Positions 59,884 through 64,000 of a stretch of DNA of 64,000 nucleotides are shown here, piece after piece. Below the pieces are notes generated by a model. It had not been told where the DNA came from, made no database searches, and saw only the letters and a program-made list of their open reading frames with translations. Origin of the DNA: Acetomicrobium flavidum (GTDB taxonomy: Bacteria; Synergistota; Synergistia; Synergistales; Acetomicrobiaceae). Location: contig NZ_FSQZ01000001.1 in assembly GCF_900129645.1 (NCBI RefSeq), forward strand, positions 620,001 to 684,000, read 5' to 3'. Numbering within the stretch: position 1 is the first letter of the stretch; every line of letters starts with the position of its first letter. The translations under genes were made by a program, and so were the position numbers.

Positions 59884-60861
59884 CTACAGGCTGAGCAATC
59901 GCCACAATTCTTCTTGCGCAGACAGCTCATCCGTCCCCATGCCGACAACGTCAAAAGTTCCGACAAGGGCACAGGAAATGCCATGTTCCCTGAGCCTGTT
60001 TATGGCTTCCTCGACATCGTCTTTCGAAACTACGGCCAAAAGCGCTCCTGAAGATATGAGGTGCAAGGGATCGAAGCCCAGCTTTTTGGAGACCCTTTGG
60101 GTAATCGGATGCAGAGGGAAGGCATCGAGGTCCAGCTTAACCTTTAGGTCGGTAAGGGCAACTATCTCTGAAATCCCGCCTATCACTCCGCCTTCCGTGG
60201 GATCATGCATGAACAAAGCCAAATCCCTCAAAAGCCTTGCCTCAGGAACGACGGACAAAGAGGAGCTCCACCCCTTTACTTCCTCTATCTCATCGTTCGA
60301 CAAAAAGGGATCAAGCATTTCCCTTCTGTCGTTTGCAAGTATGGTCATCCCCTCTATGCCCACATGCTTTGTCAAAATTATTGCGTCTCCCGGCCTGATG
60401 GAACTTGCCCGCAGGACCTTATGGCTTATCCCCAACATGGTACCTACCATGATGGGATGGGTATAGCGATCGGAAAACTCCGTATGTCCACCGACGACTG
60501 CAATGCCCAGCTTTTTCGCTTCTTCGTCAACTTCTTCCATCAACGAAGCAGCATCGTTTAACGTCATGGTCGCAGGCAAGATCAATACCACCAGCATATA
60601 TGCCGGATCTCCCCCCTTGGCAGCTATATCGTTGGCGTTTACGTTTACCAACAAGCTCCCCGCTCCTTTAAGGGCTCCAACGATGGGATCGGAAGTGGCC
60701 AGCAAAAAAGCACCCGCAGGCCATCCTATTACGGCCGCGTCCTCTCCTATCTTAGGTCCTATGAGCACCTCTTTCCTGTCAAATCCTCGCAGTTCCTTTA
60801 AAAGGGGTTGCAGCAAGGTCGGGGGGACCTTGCCCACGGTTATAAAATCTCCTTTGGCCAA
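59884..60861 (-). CDS. AIR synthase-fold protein (HypE/ThiL/SelD superfamily), exact role unknown
   Basis: About 325 aa with the two-domain AIR-synthase fold (ATP-binding N domain, C domain). Motifs: GEDAAVI, LATSDPIVG, VNVNANDIAAKGGDPAYM, IAVVGGHTEF and HDPTEGGVIGGISEI. This pattern is closest to HypE-like proteins, but the C-terminal P-R-I-C tail essential for HypE is missing (it ends EELWRLLSL), so cyanide-ligand chemistry is unlikely. ThiL-like or unassigned kinase activity is possible. The start is uncertain: TTG at 60861 follows AGGAGG by 11 bases, with GTG at 60873 or 60837 as alternatives. Confidence 0.8.
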   Translation of the reverse strand: MAKGDFITVGKVPPTLLQPLLKELRGFDRKEVLIGPKIGEDAAVIGWPAGAFLLATSDPIVGALKGAGSLLVNVNANDIAAKGGDPAYMLVVLILPATMTLNDAASLMEEVDEEAKKLGIAVVGGHTEFSDRYTHPIMVGTMLGISHKVLRASSIRPGDAIILTKHVGIEGMTILANDRREMLDPFLSNDEIEEVKGWSSSLSVVPEARLLRDLALFMHDPTEGGVIGGISEIVALTDLKVKLDLDAFPLHPITQRVSKKLGFDPLHLISSGALLAVVSKDDVEEAINRLREHGISCALVGTFDVVGMGTDELSAQEELWRLLSL

Positions 60862-60869
60862 TATTGCCT

Positions 60870-61403
60870 TCACCTCCTGATGCTGTAAACGCAGCCACAA
60901 TATCGCTGTCTGTAAAGCCCAAGCTCCTTGCTCTTGGCCACGGATCTTGCAAATCCTCCGCCTTTTCTCCAAACCCTTCCAATCCAGGCGAGGCAAGCCC
61001 TGTTTGCCAGGCCTAGCCCTATGGCATTGATCAAATCTGGGTCTTTATGGGGGCTGATGGTAAGGCTGGTAGCGCAGGCATCGTAATTTAACGCAACGGC
61101 ATACCTTACCGCTGCCTCCATCTGCAGACGGTAACATAGCACGCATCTGCTTCCACCCTCCGGCTCGTCGGCCAAAGCCTTTGTCGCATTTAGCCACTGC
61201 CCCGGGCCGTAAGGCAGGGTCAGAAGCGAAACGCCAAAGTTGGCCGCCAGCTTCTTAGCGGCCTCAAGCCGCTTGTCGTATTCCTCCTTCGGGTGAATAT
61301 TGATGCCATAAAAGAAGCAAGTTACAACGTTACCCTCAAGCTTTAGGCTTTCAAGGGGCACCGTCCCATCTGGTGCACAGCAAATATGCAACAAAACCCT
61401 CAT
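60870..61403 (-). CDS. queH: epoxyqueuosine reductase QueH
   Basis: Reduces epoxyqueuosine to queuosine in tRNA, the last step of the pathway, in bacteria without QueG. 177 aa (former DUF208). Conserved Cys sets: HICCAPDG at the N-terminus, SRCVLCYRLQME in the middle, and YCGCVYSIRR at the end, which bind the Fe-S cluster and a second metal. ATSLTISPHKD is a family block. The ATG overlaps the trmI stop. Tgt for the same pathway is at 3445-4569. Confidence 0.94.
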   Translation of the reverse strand: MRVLLHICCAPDGTVPLESLKLEGNVVTCFFYGINIHPKEEYDKRLEAAKKLAANFGVSLLTLPYGPGQWLNATKALADEPEGGSRCVLCYRLQMEAAVRYAVALNYDACATSLTISPHKDPDLINAIGLGLANRACLAWIGRVWRKGGGFARSVAKSKELGLYRQRYCGCVYSIRR

Positions 61404-62191
61404 ATCGCCCCATCTCCACGGTTCGAATATAGGATGGGCGTGGCAAATATAAGATAACCCGTGTGGCCTATCATCCTGTCCTCGGGCCTTAACCTATCGG
61501 GGTCAGACTTCAAAGCCCTGTGCAATATCTCGACTACTTCAACGTCTACAAAGGCATTTTCCTCCAGGGAGCGAAGGAATCTCTCGATCTGGTTGAACGT
61601 TGGAAGCAAAGCCCCCATCCGCCTGCCCAAGGCGAGGGCGTCTCTGACTTGAGGCAGGTAATTCCAGGGGTCCGGAAGGTCAAGGAACACGGCATCGACT
61701 TCCCTTTCATCGAATCCCTCCGATATGTGCCTGACTTTGAAGCTTACCCTCTGTTCCACCCTCCACTTACGGCAATTTCGCCTGGCCAGTTCTATAAATT
61801 CCTCACGAACGTCGTATGAATAAACACGACCCTCATCTCCCACAAAGCTGGCAAACACCGTGGTCATGCCGCCCGAACCGGTGCCGCATTCTAACACCCT
61901 GGCACCGGGCCTTATGTCAAGTTGAAGCAATATATAGCCGGCCTCCTTTGGGAAGACTATCTGAGTTCTTCGCTTGATCTTTCGCAGATATTCCTCCAGG
62001 GTCGGTTTTGTCACATAAAAGGCGCTTCCGTTGTGCGACAAGACTTTTCCGCCATAACCTGCGCTCATGATCTGGTCATGTAAAATAATTCCGAGGCGCG
62101 TCTCAAGTTTGCCGCCATCCTCCAGGGTAACCAAAAATCTGTCCTTTTTGGAGGCAGAACAAAGCGTTACCAGCGTTCCCGCTTCAAGCAT
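61400..62191 (-). CDS. trmI: tRNA (adenine-N1-)-methyltransferase TrmI
   Basis: Methylates N1 of A58 (in some cases A57) in the tRNA T loop, stabilising tRNA, notably in heat-loving bacteria. 263 aa. An N-terminal beta domain (about 1-60) precedes the SAM-binding Rossmann domain: RVLECGTGSGGMTTVFA, VYSYDVREEFIELA, DAVFLDLPDPWNYL, and a Gcd14-type C-terminus. ATG at 62191 has GGAAGTG six bases upstream; GTG at 62200 overlaps the tkt stop. Confidence 0.93.
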   Translation of the reverse strand: MLEAGTLVTLCSASKKDRFLVTLEDGGKLETRLGIILHDQIMSAGYGGKVLSHNGSAFYVTKPTLEEYLRKIKRRTQIVFPKEAGYILLQLDIRPGARVLECGTGSGGMTTVFASFVGDEGRVYSYDVREEFIELARRNCRKWRVEQRVSFKVRHISEGFDEREVDAVFLDLPDPWNYLPQVRDALALGRRMGALLPTFNQIERFLRSLEENAFVDVEVVEILHRALKSDPDRLRPEDRMIGHTGYLIFATPILYSNRGDGAI

Positions 62192-62196
62192 GGACG

Positions 62197-64000
62197 TCAC
62201 TTCCGCAACGAGCAGCAGACAGCTTCGGCCACTTCTTCGGGGGCCAATCCCATGGCCTCAAAGACCTCGTCGGAGGAGCCGGAATCTCCGTAACGCGAAA
62301 CTCCGAAGGACCTCACCTTTGCGCTTAAGTTCAAGGCCTGAAGCTTTGAGGTAATCTCGCGGCCTAACCCGCTATTGACGTTGTGATCCTCGTAGGTAAA
62401 GATGGGGCCCCTTTTGGCGGCTTCGACCAAAACGTCTTCTTCCAGGGCCAATGGGCAAGAAACGCTGTAGACGCACAAGGAAATGCCCCTTTTTGCAAGT
62501 ATTTCCCCGACCTTCAAGGCTCGATGGACCATATGCCCCATAGCAAATATCGACATGTCATGACCATGCCTGACTATGTCAATTTTTCCATAATTGAAGG
62601 CGTAATCATCGGCGTAAAATGGGGTCAGACCATCCTTTCTGGTTAAGACGGGAAGGCGACTCCTTCCCATGGCCACACATATGTTTCCCTCCTGCTGCAA
62701 TGCCCACCTCGTTACCCTGTCGGTCTGATTGGGATCGGCCGGGACGATCAGCTTCCAACCGAAAAGGTTGCGAAGCAACCCCACGTAATCTATGCATTGG
62801 TGAGTCATCCCGTCTTCCCCCACATCCAAGCCCACATGAGTAAGGAAAAGTTTTAAGTTGGTCCTATTTATGTCGTTTAAACGCTGCTGGTTATATACTT
62901 CTGTTAGTCCAAATACGCCAAAATCGGCCCAGACGCTCATCGCTCCACCGCAGGAAGCAGCGCCGGCAACGGTGGCAGTGGCGTGTTCTTGAATGCCTGC
63001 CTCCACGAACCATTCGGGACATTCCTTAGCAAACTCGTCCACCTTCACCGACGAAGCCAAATCGCAATCGAAGACTAAAATAGGGGTGGAGCTTCTTTCG
63101 CGATTCAGCCTTCCGATATCGGCCAATGCCTTGCCGAAGGCGGTTCTATTGTCCACCTTGGCATCAGGAGGGTAAGAGAAGGGCAAGCCCGTATATATCT
63201 TTGGTGTTCGAGGATTAACGGTTCTACCCTTTGGCAACGGTCCTTTCCTTGCCGCTAAGGCTTCTTCCAAAAGGGAGGGATCTTCTCCAAGTTCTGCCAT
63301 GGCCTTAAGGTACTCTTCCTTTGAGAGGGCTTTACCGTGATAGTCAGGGATGTTTTCCATGAAGGAGACACCCTTTCCCATTACGGTATTACAAAATACG
63401 ACGCTTGGTTTCTCGTCTTCATACGCTTTCTTCATGACGGAATACATATCGGCAGGATCGTGCCCATCGCATTCATACACCTGCCAGCCATCAGCTTCCC
63501 AAAGCTTCTTGTAGTTTGCAGGCATGACTTCATGTACTTTGCCGCTTATCTGAATGCGGTTGAAGTCGATCAAAGCCGTAATGTTATTCAGCGCTTCTTT
63601 GAACGCAATCCTGCGAGCCTCGGCCACTTGGCCTTTTGTCTGTTCGCCGTCTCCCATGAGCACAAAGACATGCCCGTCGCTCTGGCGTTTTCTTTGAGCC
63701 AAAGCGTAACCTACTCCAGCAGCAAGGCCTTGTCCAAGATTTCCACTTGCCCAGTCAATGCCCCAAACCGATCGTTCCACATGTCCCTGGAAGGGGCTCC
63801 CCGTCCTTCTAAAATTGCCCAAAAGCATGGATGGATCAAAAAAACCCAAATAGGCCAAGGTCGAATACGCCGCCGGTGCCGTATGTCCGTGGCTGATCAC
63901 TATGAAGTCTCTCTCTATGCTTTCTACATTATCCCTTCGGACATCGCTTACAGCGTAACTCATCAAATACATCTCTATGCTTGACATAGAGCCGGCCGGA
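62197..64000 (-). CDS. tkt: transketolase, partial (5' end outside window)
   Basis: A thiamine-diphosphate enzyme of the non-oxidative pentose phosphate pathway. About 600 C-terminal residues are present. The frame is open to the window edge: the four codons before the first Met read PAGS, continuing the conserved N-terminal HPAGSMSS block, so the true start lies beyond base 64000. The ThDP/Mg motif is LMGDGEQTKGQVAEA, followed by DFNRIQISG. The pyrimidine-binding region has FVEAGIQEHATATVAGAAS, and a C-terminal regulatory domain is intact. This is a full-length type, not the split transketolase. Confidence 0.95.
   Translation of the reverse strand, partial: PAGSMSSIEMYLMSYAVSDVRRDNVESIERDFIVISHGHTAPAAYSTLAYLGFFDPSMLLGNFRRTGSPFQGHVERSVWGIDWASGNLGQGLAAGVGYALAQRKRQSDGHVFVLMGDGEQTKGQVAEARRIAFKEALNNITALIDFNRIQISGKVHEVMPANYKKLWEADGWQVYECDGHDPADMYSVMKKAYEDEKPSVVFCNTVMGKGVSFMENIPDYHGKALSKEEYLKAMAELGEDPSLLEEALAARKGPLPKGRTVNPRTPKIYTGLPFSYPPDAKVDNRTAFGKALADIGRLNRERSSTPILVFDCDLASSVKVDEFAKECPEWFVEAGIQEHATATVAGAASCGGAMSVWADFGVFGLTEVYNQQRLNDINRTNLKLFLTHVGLDVGEDGMTHQCIDYVGLLRNLFGWKLIVPADPNQTDRVTRWALQQEGNICVAMGRSRLPVLTRKDGLTPFYADDYAFNYGKIDIVRHGHDMSIFAMGHMVHRALKVGEILAKRGISLCVYSVSCPLALEEDVLVEAAKRGPIFTYEDHNVNSGLGREITSKLQALNLSAKVRSFGVSRYGDSGSSDEVFEAMGLAPEEVAEAVCCSLRK

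Noticed and set aside
59884-60861. Naming the AIR-synthase-fold gene hypE
   Set aside because: The C-terminal P-R-I-C motif, essential for carbamoyl/cyanide chemistry in HypE, is missing.

Overview
This window is a gene-dense stretch of a bacterial chromosome. Almost every gene lies on the minus strand, in long runs with overlapping or nearly touching start and stop codons; only one credible gene, a hydrogenase-maturation protease, is on the plus strand. The gene set points to an anaerobic bacterium with two membranes. LptA/LptB-type lipopolysaccharide export, MreBCD/RodA and MinCDE indicate a rod with an outer membrane. Rubredoxin, a HycI-type hydrogenase protease, Rex and a membrane pyrophosphatase fit anaerobic fermentation. 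T-box and CIRCE control add a Firmicutes-like regulatory style. Together with frequent TTG starts this fits Synergistota (for example an Acetomicrobium-like organism). That assignment is inference; a diderm Firmicute is the main alternative.

Read in the direction of transcription (right to left), the layout is as follows. (1) 64000-59884: transketolase (cut by the window edge), TrmI, QueH and an AIR-synthase-fold protein, then a rubredoxin with its own promoter. (2) 59579-53466: a threonine T-box leader with specifier codon ACC, then thrC-thrB-lysC-asd and, without a visible break, lptA-lptB. (3) The plus-strand hycI-type gene sits head to head with murJ; murJ-hslO-unknown exported protein-zinc ribbon-tsaD then run leftwards. 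(4) 48742-46587: groES-groEL with a CIRCE operator and a strong terminator. (5) 46609-42074: larB-rnr-AI-2E-type permease-mobB, whose promoter overlaps the groEL terminator. (6) 42007-35598: hppA, then dnaG-rpoD, then a bacterial eRF1-like protein (baeRF). (7) 35578-23249: rqcP-eno-rex-yajC-secD-secF, a coiled-coil protein, a radical SAM/SPASM protein, a LapA-domain protein, recJ, rel, dtd and an MBL hydrolase. (8) 23156-2438: the cell-shape and division cluster mreB-mreC-mreD-mrdA-minC-minD-minE-rodA, the radical SAM/DUF2344 pair, rng, smc, and a translation cluster trmN6-rsmI-metG-tatD-tgt-tsaC. (9) 2454-1: tRNA-Leu(CAG) with its own promoter, then rpoB (3' end outside the window) with a near-consensus promoter.

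Functionally, much of the window serves translation and RNA modification (t6A by TsaC and TsaD, queuosine by QueH and Tgt, TrmI, TrmN6, RsmI, Dtd, MetG, RqcP, baeRF). It also covers envelope building (Mre, Min, RodA, PBP2, MurJ, Lpt, Sec) and core replication and transcription (DnaG, RpoD, RpoB, SMC, RecJ). I found no CRISPR array, insertion sequence, prophage or rRNA. The least conventional items are the baeRF/RqcP neighbourhood around rpoD, a possible terminator/Shine-Dalgarno switch in front of dnaG, the radical SAM/SPASM module with two small partner proteins, and the lone plus-strand hydrogenase protease.
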